A DNA stretch of 64,000 bases. Origin: Bacillus ndiopicus (lineage in GTDB: Bacteria; Bacillota; Bacilli; Bacillales_A; Planococcaceae). Below, piece by piece: positions 1 to 8,428 of this stretch. The translations under genes and the position numbers were made by a program. The first letter of the stretch is position 1. Every line of letters starts with the position of its first letter. A model generated the notes under the pieces. That model saw only the letters and a program-made list of their open reading frames with translations, was not told the origin of the DNA and ran no database searches. The stretch spans positions 618,174-682,173 of the forward strand of contig NZ_HG964404.1 in NCBI RefSeq assembly GCF_000612805.1, in the 5' to 3' direction.

Positions 1-175
1 CAAGCTGCTGCTCAGATAGATTCAACTCATCCAATAAACGCCGCTCTAATTTATCATTCATTTGTTGTTGATAATCTATTAAATTAGCAAAAACACCGCT
101 CATAATATCCTTTAACAATTGGCGTTGCTCCAAGTTTTCTATCTTTTTCAGACGTTCCAACATAAGCTCTTTCAT
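1..175 (-). CDS. Unidentified protein, N-terminal part (cut by window edge)
   Basis: An open frame starts with ATG at 175 and stays open for 58 codons to the window edge. It begins MKELMLERLKKIE and is rich in Leu, Glu, Gln and Lys, so it is probably helical. The start lies five bases after the stop of the PP2C-TPR gene, so it is almost certainly the next cistron of the leftward kinase/phosphatase/FHA operon. I do not recognise the family from this fragment. The operon evidently continues beyond the window. Confidence 0.6.
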   Translation of the reverse strand, partial: MKELMLERLKKIENLEQRQLLKDIMSGVFANLIDYQQQMNDKLERRLLDELNLSEQQL

Positions 176-180
176 CAACG

Positions 181-1806
181 TTATTTTCCTTCCTTAAACT
201 TTTCACTTTCGAGACTTTGCTCTGAATTGTCTGTTTCATTATTTGGCGTTTCGACATCAGCAACAGGTGGTATTACTGGCAGCAATTTATCATTGGCATT
301 CATAATTTTCCGCTCCAATCCTAGTACCTTTGCAATTAAGCCCGTTTCTTGATAAATCTCCTGTGCCACTGTATAGGATTCGATTGCCTTCGTGTACTCT
401 TGCGTAGCATAGTGCCTATCTCCATTTTTCTCTAAACCCTCTGCACGTAGTTCTTGCTGTGCTTTCGTTAGCTCTGCTATTTTGCTTTCTGTTTCATCTA
501 TTTTTGTCTTAATTTGTGGCTCGCCTGTAAATGCAATGGCACGCGCTTTTGTTCTAGCCTTTTGGTAAATATCCAGTGCCCCATTGTAATCCTCCTCATT
601 AAAAAGAGCGTCCCCCTCTTTGATTGACTCCACAATGTCCACAATCGAATCCATATTGGCTATGCGCGTTTCAATATCTTCTTTGCCAAAGTTTTGTAGC
701 AGCTTCCCTTCTTTATTAGCTTTTTCATAGTGCTCCATTGCTTTGGAAAAATCACCAGCTTCTGCTGCCTCATCTCCTTGTATGATTAGCTGTGTAATAC
801 GTAGCTTCGTTGCCAGTAGATTTCTATGTATAGGGTCTTTCAATTTTTTGGCTACATTTCTTCCTTGGCTATATTCCATAACAGCCTCACTGTAATTGCC
901 ATCCTGAAAATAAAGGTTGCCGTTTTTCTCATACTCCTTCATATCAACTGTCAATTCTGCTATTTTTTTCACTTGCTTTGCTTGATAGAAGGCTGCACCT
1001 CCTCCAACTAATAGCAGTGTGATAAGCGATGCAACAAGCCATTTTATATATTTCATTTTTTTCTTATTAGATTCTTGATACACTTTATTAATAAAGACCG
1101 CAGCAATTGTGTAATTGTCTACAACCTTCCTTTGTCTGCTTAGCAATACTTCTTCCAGTACATCAACGTATTGTGTTGGTTCCTTCGCTAACTCCAGCGC
1201 ATCAATCATTTCAACATCCTCTACATGCTTCCAAAAGCCTGCTGTACTTAACAGGAGGACGTCCCCCTCATGCAACTTCATTTTAGGTGAGATGTAGGGA
1301 CTGAAGTTTGAGGGCTGCCCAAGATATGTTAATAAATTATCGCGTTCCTCATGCTGTCGTGTATCCACTACGCGTTGCTGCCTATCGAAAATTTCCTGTG
1401 CCAAGCTTTGGTCATGGCTTTTAAATATTGAAACGCCATTTCTAAAATGATACAGTCGGGCATTGCCTGCTACAGCACATCTAACTCTTCTATAATCTGA
1501 AACGACTACAACGATACTTGCCTTTAGCCGCACGCGTAGACTTTGTTTTTGCAATACTTTATGTGCCTGATTGATGTAGCTTTTTATACTGCGCTTTGAT
1601 AGCGCAGGCTTTGCAATAAAGCTTTCTAATACCGCCTGTACGGCGATTTTGGCACTATCCACCTCCTGATCTGAATCAAGTCCTTTTACAGCTACCCAAC
1701 AAGAAAAATCATCTAACGTTGTGTAGGCAAAATAATCTCTATTTTGCAAAAAGGAGCCTGCTTCAGATAAGAAGCTCGTCTGGAAATCGCTATTTTCCTT
1801 CCTCAT
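181..1806 (-). CDS. Degenerate PP2C-like domain, one membrane helix, C-terminal TPR repeats
   Basis: The 541-residue protein has three parts. Residues about 10-245 follow the PP2C plan (GNARLYHFRNG, then a segment like LLLSTAGFWKHVED). The usual N-terminal metal motif (DGHGG or ADGISG) is replaced by VAVKGLDSDQEVD, so it may be a pseudophosphatase. A single hydrophobic helix (about 255-275) follows, then TPR-like repeats to about 510 and an acidic tail. I start it at ATG 1806: GGAGG lies six bases upstream, whereas the GTG at 1812 touches the ribosome binding site. It follows the intact PP2C gene after 28 bases. I infer a membrane-bound sensor or scaffold in the phosphorylation circuit. Confidence 0.65.
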   Translation of the reverse strand: MRKENSDFQTSFLSEAGSFLQNRDYFAYTTLDDFSCWVAVKGLDSDQEVDSAKIAVQAVLESFIAKPALSKRSIKSYINQAHKVLQKQSLRVRLKASIVVVVSDYRRVRCAVAGNARLYHFRNGVSIFKSHDQSLAQEIFDRQQRVVDTRQHEERDNLLTYLGQPSNFSPYISPKMKLHEGDVLLLSTAGFWKHVEDVEMIDALELAKEPTQYVDVLEEVLLSRQRKVVDNYTIAAVFINKVYQESNKKKMKYIKWLVASLITLLLVGGGAAFYQAKQVKKIAELTVDMKEYEKNGNLYFQDGNYSEAVMEYSQGRNVAKKLKDPIHRNLLATKLRITQLIIQGDEAAEAGDFSKAMEHYEKANKEGKLLQNFGKEDIETRIANMDSIVDIVESIKEGDALFNEEDYNGALDIYQKARTKARAIAFTGEPQIKTKIDETESKIAELTKAQQELRAEGLEKNGDRHYATQEYTKAIESYTVAQEIYQETGLIAKVLGLERKIMNANDKLLPVIPPVADVETPNNETDNSEQSLESEKFKEGK

Positions 1807-1834
1807 ATGCACCCTCCTTCTACAGCGTGATCTC

Positions 1835-2674
1835 TTACCATGTCTTTTCTAAAATAACGATTGTTGCATTATCCTGATTTTTCAAACGTTTTTTCTCAAT
1901 TGCGTTTATCATATTTTGTGCAATATAATGTGGTGGGATTTTTTCCGATAGAAACTTTTCCATTTCTATTTCTGTCAACGAATCATATACCCCGTCGCTT
2001 AATAGACATACTTTATCTCCTCTAAGCAAAGGAATGGGGCTTTGTCCTATATCTATTTTTTTAAAGCCTTCATAGCCTAAGTAGTTTACTAACCTCTTTT
2101 TAAATGGATTTTCTTGTATTTCTAGCTGAGAAATCTTACCGTTCAAATACTGCTCTGTTAAAACTGTTTCAAAAATATGTTTTTCATTCACTTCTATAAA
2201 TTCACCGTTGCGGTAAATAGTGACAATGCTATCGCCAACAGCACTCCAATGCAGCAAGCCGTGCTCATCAATAACTGCAGTTACAAGTGTTGTGCCACCA
2301 TTTGAGCCGTTTAGGTTTTCCACGATAATTTGATTACTTTTTGTTGCAGCAGCAGTGAAATAATCATTTATTTGCTGGATATTTGTTAATTTTTTGAATT
2401 CCTCTATAAATGTCGTTACAGCTACAGTGCTTGCCATCCGTCCATTGGCCAATCCACTTATACCATCCGCTAATACCGCAATCGTTCCATAAGCCGTTTC
2501 CACTGTAGCAAAATAATCATCCTGCTCATCACGCATCCCTATCGTTTGACCATTGCCAAGCTCAATACGTTTATCAGCTATTTTATGTACTATTTGCCTT
2601 CTTATAGCAATAAGAATTACAAGCACCGCTAAAAACAGCATCGTTATTATGTATGGATGTAATAATATAGCCAT
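1835..2674 (-). CDS. PP2C-family Ser/Thr protein phosphatase, membrane-anchored
   Basis: This 279-residue protein has an N-terminal membrane helix (about residues 8-26) followed by a complete PP2C domain. The metal-binding motifs are present: RDEQDDYF, LADGISG, GGTTLV, WSAVGDS, LSDGVYD and DNATIV. It should dephosphorylate Ser/Thr residues at the inner membrane face, most likely those set by the kinase at 8429-9307. It sits six bases after the zinc-ribbon FHA gene, whose end supplies its ribosome binding site (GAGGA). A kinase, a PP2C and FHA proteins in one locus resemble the threonine phosphorylation pathway that gates type VI secretion in Gram-negatives (PpkA/PppA/Fha); this is analogy, not proof. 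Confidence 0.85.
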   Translation of the reverse strand: MAILLHPYIITMLFLAVLVILIAIRRQIVHKIADKRIELGNGQTIGMRDEQDDYFATVETAYGTIAVLADGISGLANGRMASTVAVTTFIEEFKKLTNIQQINDYFTAAATKSNQIIVENLNGSNGGTTLVTAVIDEHGLLHWSAVGDSIVTIYRNGEFIEVNEKHIFETVLTEQYLNGKISQLEIQENPFKKRLVNYLGYEGFKKIDIGQSPIPLLRGDKVCLLSDGVYDSLTEIEMEKFLSEKIPPHYIAQNMINAIEKKRLKNQDNATIVILEKTW

Positions 2675-2680
2675 TTGTTA

Positions 2681-3205
2681 TCATTCCTCACTTTGATTAT
2701 TTTCCCATTCAAAGTGCACACCACACAGAGGTAGGAACAAAAACATGCTTCTCCCTAATTGAATTACGTCGTATGCCGTTAATTCTGTTGGCGTATATAC
2801 AGCCTCATTATTCAAATAAGCTAAACCTGAAGCATCTCCTGGAAGAAGAAAGAAATTTCTCTTTTTCGGATCATAAACAATTACTGCATGATTACGTTTG
2901 GCAATCGTATTATCTCCAATAATTCGAATATGCATATCCTCATCTCTACCGATAAAGTTTTTCTCAGATAATATGCGATAATCTCTTCCCATTTGCGGAC
3001 CTTCAATACAAACTAACCATCCTGTTACTGGATCAATCCCATCCATTTCGCCAAGATACGGCATTGTTTTATCATCTACATCTGTTTGCGCTACTGGCGT
3101 TACTGTACGATGCTCCTGTTCTACTAGTACGTGGCAATACGGGCAAACATTTTTATGTCTTCTCGAACTAAACATATGACCGTTTGTGCATCTAATTAAA
3201 CTCAT
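2681..3205 (-). CDS. Zinc-ribbon FHA-domain protein
   Basis: The 174-residue protein begins with a short zinc ribbon (RCTNGHMF, then CPYCH, residues 6-24). A linker leads to an FHA domain from about residue 75 to 165, with the signature IGRDEDMHI, NTIAKRNHAVI and an N-rich turn (YLNNE). FHA domains bind phosphothreonine peptides, so this is a likely reader of kinase-phosphorylated partners. GGAG is spaced eight bases from ATG 3205. It sits between the membrane FHA protein and the PP2C gene, tightly packed. Confidence 0.85.
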   Translation of the reverse strand: MSLIRCTNGHMFSSRRHKNVCPYCHVLVEQEHRTVTPVAQTDVDDKTMPYLGEMDGIDPVTGWLVCIEGPQMGRDYRILSEKNFIGRDEDMHIRIIGDNTIAKRNHAVIVYDPKKRNFFLLPGDASGLAYLNNEAVYTPTELTAYDVIQLGRSMFLFLPLCGVHFEWENNQSEE

Positions 3206-3229
3206 TTGTCTATCTCCTATTCGCTGTTA

Positions 3230-3808
3230 TTATTTCGCTATTATTTTTGTATTTGCTATATAAATAATGTCTCCATACCCAATAGCACATGGATTGTCCT
3301 GCTGTAATTTTTGAGTGATATGGCGATAAGGCTTGCGTATCCCAACACCATTAACAGAATCAACATCCTCGACATACCAGATGCCATCCACATAATTTAG
3401 TAAGGCATGCTCTGTATTAATTAGGGAAGCATACTCCGCAAAGCTTAAATCAATTTCCGGCTGATAATCGATTGTCTTTTTCCCAATAAGTAAGGATGTT
3501 TGGTTCATTAATGACCATTCCTGTATTTCTGTCCCTCGCTCATCTATTAACACAAGCTTTTCTATAGCTGTCTCTTGAGCTAGTGCTTGCTTTTTAGTAG
3601 ATATATAGTTATAAGTAAGAAAAACTGCCCCACCTGCTACAATTACGATTATTGATACAATTTGCAAAGAGGGGTCGCGGCTTAAAGCGAATATATATAA
3701 TAGTAAAAATGCACTAATACTTAGTAATAGGATGTCAATAATTTTTATCATGACATAGGCGTGCTGTCGTTTCTTATATGTATTTGTTAAATTCGTCCAT
3801 TCATCCAT
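3230..3808 (-). CDS. Membrane protein with C-terminal FHA-like domain
   Basis: The 192-residue protein has two membrane helices near the N-terminus (about residues 18-65) and a cytoplasmic FHA-like domain at the C-terminus (SLLIGKKTIDYQPEIDLS, INTEHALLNY, VDSVNGVGI). The conserved Gly-Arg of FHA is Gly-Lys here. I choose ATG 3808 because AAAGGAG lies seven bases upstream; the in-frame ATG at 3832 has no ribosome binding site. It follows the J-domain gene by 27 bases. Its likely role is a phosphothreonine-dependent recruiter at the membrane. Confidence 0.7.
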   Translation of the reverse strand: MDEWTNLTNTYKKRQHAYVMIKIIDILLLSISAFLLLYIFALSRDPSLQIVSIIVIVAGGAVFLTYNYISTKKQALAQETAIEKLVLIDERGTEIQEWSLMNQTSLLIGKKTIDYQPEIDLSFAEYASLINTEHALLNYVDGIWYVEDVDSVNGVGIRKPYRHITQKLQQDNPCAIGYGDIIYIANTKIIAK

Positions 3809-3835
3809 TGCTAAGCTCCTTTCTCCATACATGTA

Positions 3836-4255
3836 TTATTTCCGGAAAAACCGCTCAAATAACTCTGTTGTATCGAGTGGATTTTTTTTGTTTTGTAGGC
3901 TTTCTGAAACTTCTTTTGTTTTAGGATTGAAGCCAAAAAATTGCTCAAAGTTTTTTTGAATGTTGCCCATATTCAAATCGCTTTGTTGCCATTGCGTTTT
4001 TTGCGTAGTCGATTCGTTTGCTTGCTTGGAAAAGCCTTGATTGCCTTTTGTTAGCTTTGCATCGTACGCTTCCTTTAACGCTGGGTCTTTCAGTACTTTA
4101 TAAGCCTCTTGAACTTCTAAAAATATTTTTTCTGATTCCTTGCTGCCTCCATTAACATCTGGATGGTGCTTTTTAGATAGTTTTCGATAAGCGAGCTTAA
4201 TTTGTTCAGCTGTTGCATTTTTATCTAAACCTAATGTTTCGTAATGTGTAGCCAT
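3836..4255 (-). CDS. J-domain (DnaJ-like) co-chaperone
   Basis: This 139-residue protein carries an N-terminal J domain (residues 1-70) with an intact HPD motif (KKHHPDVNGG). It lacks the glycine-rich, zinc-finger and substrate domains of full DnaJ. The tail ends in an aromatic/basic stretch (LFERFFRK). J domains stimulate DnaK ATPase activity. Placement between the tube-like and FHA genes suggests a dedicated assembly or recycling chaperone for this machine. I start at ATG 4255, preceded by GAGGAGG; the longer frame to 4291 lacks a ribosome binding site. Confidence 0.85.
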   Translation of the reverse strand: MATHYETLGLDKNATAEQIKLAYRKLSKKHHPDVNGGSKESEKIFLEVQEAYKVLKDPALKEAYDAKLTKGNQGFSKQANESTTQKTQWQQSDLNMGNIQKNFEQFFGFNPKTKEVSESLQNKKNPLDTTELFERFFRK

Positions 4256-4301
4256 CTGTTCCTCCTCATTTTCATCACCGTTTATGCACATATGAAAAAG
4301 C

Positions 4302-4331
4302 TAGCATGCTAGAAAAATTTCTAACATGCTA
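4302..4331 (-). terminator. Intercistronic hairpin after the tube-like gene
   Basis: A 14-base inverted repeat (4302-4315 with 4318-4331, one G-T wobble, two-base loop) follows the stop of the tube-like gene. On the minus strand the stem is followed by GCTTTTTC, a short U-run, so it could act as a partial terminator or a 3' end stabiliser. On the plus strand a run of six T follows. It would let the tube and sheath messages exceed those of the downstream signalling genes. Confidence 0.6.
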
Positions 4332-4380
4332 TCTTTTTTGGTTACAGCCTTAAGCGATAGAATGGAGCTTCAACTGTATG

Positions 4381-4806
4381 TTAGACAGCGTAGCCACCTT
4401 CGATTTTTGCCAAGTCTGTTTTGTCTTTTTTCTGCTTGATGAACAGGAAGAATTCACCAACACCTTCTGTATCACCATAGCGCTCTTGATAATCTACTAC
4501 GAATGCATTCGGGAAGTGGATTTTTCGTACTACTTGATCAGCAGAAATAACTTCTAATGTCACTTTGCGGTAGCAATCAGCTTTTTCAGCAGGTACTAAT
4601 GACCAAAGAGCTAGTTTCATCGTGTCATCTGCATTGTCACCATCTGTAGCCGTTAAAATTTTCCCTTTAATTTTTAATACTGAACCTACATCTGTAGAGC
4701 GTGCATTTGAATCGTTTGGTGTATCTGTTTCATATTCCACCGTCATAATGCTGTCTAAACCTAATTCAATTGCCTCTGATCCTTCAACCTTTAATACAAA
4801 ACCCAT
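4381..4806 (-). CDS. Hcp/phage-tail-tube-like protein (inferred)
   Basis: The 141-residue protein looks all-beta, with no signal peptide or membrane helix. Its size and pattern (a beta-strand N-terminus, a strand with KCTV-type spacing, then a segment like FPNAFVVDYQERYGDTEGVGEFFLFIKQ) fit the Hcp or tail-tube fold of contractile systems. A strong ribosome binding site (TAGGAGG) sits eight bases before ATG 4806. It lies downstream of the large sheath-like gene, as tube follows sheath in many contractile systems. The fold assignment is my reading of the pattern, not an alignment; a different small beta-sandwich protein remains possible. Confidence 0.45.
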   Translation of the reverse strand: MGFVLKVEGSEAIELGLDSIMTVEYETDTPNDSNARSTDVGSVLKIKGKILTATDGDNADDTMKLALWSLVPAEKADCYRKVTLEVISADQVVRKIHFPNAFVVDYQERYGDTEGVGEFFLFIKQKKDKTDLAKIEGGYAV

Positions 4807-5014
4807 TCTTTATTCCTCCTAAATATGTTTTTGTGGGCGTTTCTATCTTATGGCTCGGTATGTATAATCGAAATTATGTAGTAATTTCATCTTTATACTA
4901 GGTAATAAATCTTAATATTAGCTACTACCAATTCTCCATTTCAACGGATAGAAGCGCCCTTATATATGTTAAAAGATTTATGAAAAATAAATCTTCAACA
5001 CCCAATTCACTTAA

Positions 5015-7204
5015 TTATGCTTTGACAGCACTTGTTCCTTTTGTAATCGTAACTTCAAGATTTTTCACGTTACCGTTAAAGACAAGATCGATTTGACATA
5101 GACTTGTTTTCTCATCAATCACATAGCCTATATCATCCCCCTCTTGAATAATAGAGTTTACATAGCCTTTGTCATTAACCCATCTACTCTTCTGACTATT
5201 TGGATTATTACTAAAGAACTTAACGATATTGTCATGTTTGAAATCACCGGATTGGAATCGTAAAATTCGCTCGATATATGTGCTCACCTGCGTTTTATAA
5301 ATAGAATCAAATCCATTATCATCCATCGCAAGACTTCTTGCTTTGTATACCGTAATCCGTCTAATATCTTTATTTTGAAGCTGCGCATTTTCTGAAGAAA
5401 ACACAAAGCCAAAGCTTCTGCTGTTGATTGCATCTTTAATATTATTTGTAAATCCTGAAATTTCCTTCGCCATTGTTGTCACAGCTCGGAGTGCATGGTC
5501 ACCAGCTTCAATATCAAATCGAACACCTGGGTAATTTCTTTGCACCAGCTTGAAGGATGCTTCTTTTAAATATTCTGGACATTGGTAAGCCGATACAATA
5601 CCAGCCGCGACATAGCTTGCGCCTACATATACGCCCTCAATCCAAAGCTTCAAAATATCCTCTTTTTCCTTCGATAGCTGTGCACCATTTTCTGTCGCAT
5701 ACATGCGTGTATCAATAACGACACCCGATTTATCCTTAGGAATAATCGTGAAATTCGGCAAACACGGAATTGCAAATTCGCTATATTCTTTTCTTGTTAA
5801 AACTGTACATTTATCGATTAAGCGATCAATACCTGTTGTTGCAATCCCATTAAATGTTGTTTCAGGCTCCGCCATAAAGTTGAAGAAAACTTGAACTTTA
5901 TGATCCTTTATTGTGTCTAGTAGCATAGACAGCGATTCCATCGTATTGCCCTCTTGCTTCGCCGTCTTTTCATTTCCTTTAAAGCGTGCTCTGCTTACTT
6001 TCGTGCTACCTGTTTCTTCAAGCTCAATACCTGGTACAATTCCATACCAAATCGTATCTGTGAAATCATTTTTTCCATTTACTGTATTCAAATAAGCACT
6101 TAGCCTTGGAACATTGTTACTTTTCACAAGCATATCTAGCTTCGTATTTGTAACAAGCAAAGATGGCTGCATTCCTCTATTTTTCGTTGTATATTGATCG
6201 AAGTACATCTTAACTCCAAGCAATTTCTCTACTAAAGGTTTAACTGTTTTTACAAACTCATCTTTTGCATCTTTATAAAACTCTAAATATGTGTTGTAGT
6301 TTTGCACTTCTGTTTCAATATCAAAGTCTGTTTTTATTGCTGGTAACGGCGCAAATGTGCGAACAACAAGATTCTTAACATAAGCAGATGGTGAATCAGT
6401 AATTGCTTGATAGTCTTCCTCAAACACTGTGCTTAGCCCGTACTCACCATTATCTTCAAGCAACATAACATCTGTGCCTGATGTTTGCGGAGCTTCAATG
6501 ATTTTTAACTCTCCTGCCTCGCCAATTGTTAACGTACCAATTTGTAGCTTTTCTGCTTCGCCATTATCTTGACTGTTACCTAATAGCAATCTTGTTTTAA
6601 TATCCTCAATTGCTAGCGGAAGCATCGCCATCACGTTGTTGTAATTTTTACTAGCGACTTCAAACAATATGTTTAGCTTGTCCCCTGTGTCTAGCTTTTT
6701 CGGGTCACCCTCGTCTAACTTGTCGTATTCATCATAAAGATAATGAATTTCCTTACGAACTTGTCGAATATCATCCATTACTTTTTTAGGGGAAATCATG
6801 TCTAATAAATTTTCAAACTTGAAATCCACATTCGTAATACCTTGGCTACGCTTCGTATCAATTAAGGTAAATAGCATTTTTAAAAAATCATTATTTTGAT
6901 CAATCGCTATTTCAGAAATACAGTCCTCCTGAATGCCTTCTGGTTTTTTCAATGTGTACATGACCTTTTGATTAGCTGCATTGTAGAAAGAATAAACAGT
7001 AGGCGAGAATTTATCTAAAAATTCATCAAAGCTTTTTACAAGTAACTTTTGATTAATTTCTTTGATTTTCTCGTCACTTAAACTATCAATTCCTTTTACG
7101 TCTCCAACTAATGTAAGCAAATCAAGCTTTTCAGGGTTAATTTCTTCAAAAAGCATTGTCCGATTTGTTTGATTAATAATCTCCATTAGATTCGGCTGCT
7201 TCAA
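5015..7204 (-). CDS. Large contractile-sheath-like protein (inferred)
   Basis: The protein has 729 residues and no signal peptide or membrane helix. The C-terminal third (about 540-729) recalls the conserved half of phage and type VI sheaths: FDIEAGDHALRAV, then RRITVYKARS, then STYIERILRFQSGDF, ending in a beta-rich tail. TssC sheaths are about 500 residues and phage sheaths 400-700, so the length is at the upper end. The start is TTG 7204 with GGAAGG six bases upstream; ATG 7186 has no ribosome binding site. It is the first gene of the leftward operon, behind a long AT-rich leader. I rate the sheath call as moderate; no baseplate, spike or ATPase gene is visible here. Confidence 0.4.
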   Translation of the reverse strand: MKQPNLMEIINQTNRTMLFEEINPEKLDLLTLVGDVKGIDSLSDEKIKEINQKLLVKSFDEFLDKFSPTVYSFYNAANQKVMYTLKKPEGIQEDCISEIAIDQNNDFLKMLFTLIDTKRSQGITNVDFKFENLLDMISPKKVMDDIRQVRKEIHYLYDEYDKLDEGDPKKLDTGDKLNILFEVASKNYNNVMAMLPLAIEDIKTRLLLGNSQDNGEAEKLQIGTLTIGEAGELKIIEAPQTSGTDVMLLEDNGEYGLSTVFEEDYQAITDSPSAYVKNLVVRTFAPLPAIKTDFDIETEVQNYNTYLEFYKDAKDEFVKTVKPLVEKLLGVKMYFDQYTTKNRGMQPSLLVTNTKLDMLVKSNNVPRLSAYLNTVNGKNDFTDTIWYGIVPGIELEETGSTKVSRARFKGNEKTAKQEGNTMESLSMLLDTIKDHKVQVFFNFMAEPETTFNGIATTGIDRLIDKCTVLTRKEYSEFAIPCLPNFTIIPKDKSGVVIDTRMYATENGAQLSKEKEDILKLWIEGVYVGASYVAAGIVSAYQCPEYLKEASFKLVQRNYPGVRFDIEAGDHALRAVTTMAKEISGFTNNIKDAINSRSFGFVFSSENAQLQNKDIRRITVYKARSLAMDDNGFDSIYKTQVSTYIERILRFQSGDFKHDNIVKFFSNNPNSQKSRWVNDKGYVNSIIQEGDDIGYVIDEKTSLCQIDLVFNGNVKNLEVTITKGTSAVKA

Positions 7205-7789
7205 TCGCAGCCTTCCCTCCTTTTATGTATCAACTAGCAACTCAACATAATTGTTGGTGCAATAAATATATCTATTACAATATATTTATATATAAATCCC
7301 AATAATTTGTATATACCAAAATAATATAACTAATTGCACATTTGTATACATATAATATAACTTTTACGTAATAAAATTATTTTTTCATCATTTTAATTAT
7401 ACGATTAAGGTTAATTCCCCTTAAAAAATATTTTATTTTTATCAATTAACCGAAATATATTTATTTAAAAATAAAGACAAGGGTTATCCAATTTTAAACA
7501 TCTCTTTAGATGACTAGAAAATACTTGTTGTATAGCAGATTTAATTAGGCTTATAGGCCAAAATTATTATATTTATAAGAGATATGTTTATAATATTGTT
7601 AATTAAAATATATAAAATAATAAAAAATGGCAGTTAGGGGTTACTGATCAATGAGGGAAAAGTAGCATGAGGCAAACACTAAAAATAAGCTGAAGGATGA
7701 TAGATAGAGCTTGAGGCAGAACAGATAAATCAGATGCTGCTATATGTTTGGCAAAATTCAAATAATCTTTCTACGTGAGGTATAAAAAA
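7205..7789. promoter_or_regulatory. Very AT-rich intergenic region upstream of the sheath-like gene
   Basis: This stretch of almost 600 bases has no convincing gene. It is extremely AT-rich between about 7250 and 7640, with many TATA-like words on both strands, so no single promoter can be picked with confidence. It must hold the promoter of the leftward sheath/tube/kinase-accessory operon. Confidence 0.4.
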
Positions 7790-7822
7790 ATTACAGCCAT
7801 TCCATTGAAGAATGGCTGTAAT
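7790..7822 (-). terminator. Bidirectional rho-independent terminator
   Basis: A perfect 13-base stem (7790-7802 with 7810-7822) with a seven-base loop is flanked by T-runs on both strands. On the minus strand it ends the kinase/nucleotidyltransferase-like transcript and so separates it from the sheath operon. Confidence 0.85.
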
Positions 7823-7843
7823 TTTTATTTCGTGTAAATAGAA

Positions 7844-8359
7844 TTAGTTAGATTCGAGATTATCGTATATCATTCTTTTTAAGAAATCTATTTTTCCAAT
7901 ATCCTTATTATTATTGTTATCTGCGCGATAACTATCCTTGGATGAAGACTCGTAAACACTTAAATACTGCTCTAGATTCAGTAAATAATACCTTACCTCG
8001 CCTAGTTGATGCATTTCTAAATTCTCTAACTGTACTCCTGCGAAACTTGGTAAAGTATCAATAATACCAAACTCAACTGATAATCCCTCTTTAGAGAATT
8101 CGTGTTCATGCAAATCAATCAAGCTATATTCCATTGACTTCATAATATTCACTATAGCATCCCAGTTATGTATATTTAATTCGGGTGGCACTTCCCATCC
8201 TCTTTTATCGCCAGGTATATGAATATCCAAGTCTTGTGCATCCCAACTCTTTCCTGTAGCAACCTCTAAACCAACTGACCCCATTAGCAATGGGATAATT
8301 TCAATATCATTTAATTTTTTTGCGATTTTTATAAATTCATTAAACTTTTGATTATCCAT
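7844..8359 (-). CDS. Nucleotidyltransferase-like protein
   Basis: The 171-residue soluble protein has an N-terminal helix followed by LLMGSVGLEVATG and then QDLDIHIP. This is the Gly-Ser plus paired-Asp arrangement of small nucleotidyltransferases. GGAGG precedes ATG 8359. It is downstream of the kinase in the same direction and ends at a strong terminator, so kinase and this gene probably share a transcript. Substrate unknown. Confidence 0.5.
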   Translation of the reverse strand: MDNQKFNEFIKIAKKLNDIEIIPLLMGSVGLEVATGKSWDAQDLDIHIPGDKRGWEVPPELNIHNWDAIVNIMKSMEYSLIDLHEHEFSKEGLSVEFGIIDTLPSFAGVQLENLEMHQLGEVRYYLLNLEQYLSVYESSSKDSYRADNNNNKDIGKIDFLKRMIYDNLESN

Positions 8360-8428
8360 ATAACCCTCCGATTTTTGTCAATCAACCATTTAGCTGAACA
8401 ACTTCTTTTTTATACAATATTATAAATG

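Noticed and set aside
1..7204. Prophage tail module
   Set aside because: No capsid, portal, terminase, lysis or integrase genes are seen, and kinase, PP2C and FHA genes are not part of tail modules.
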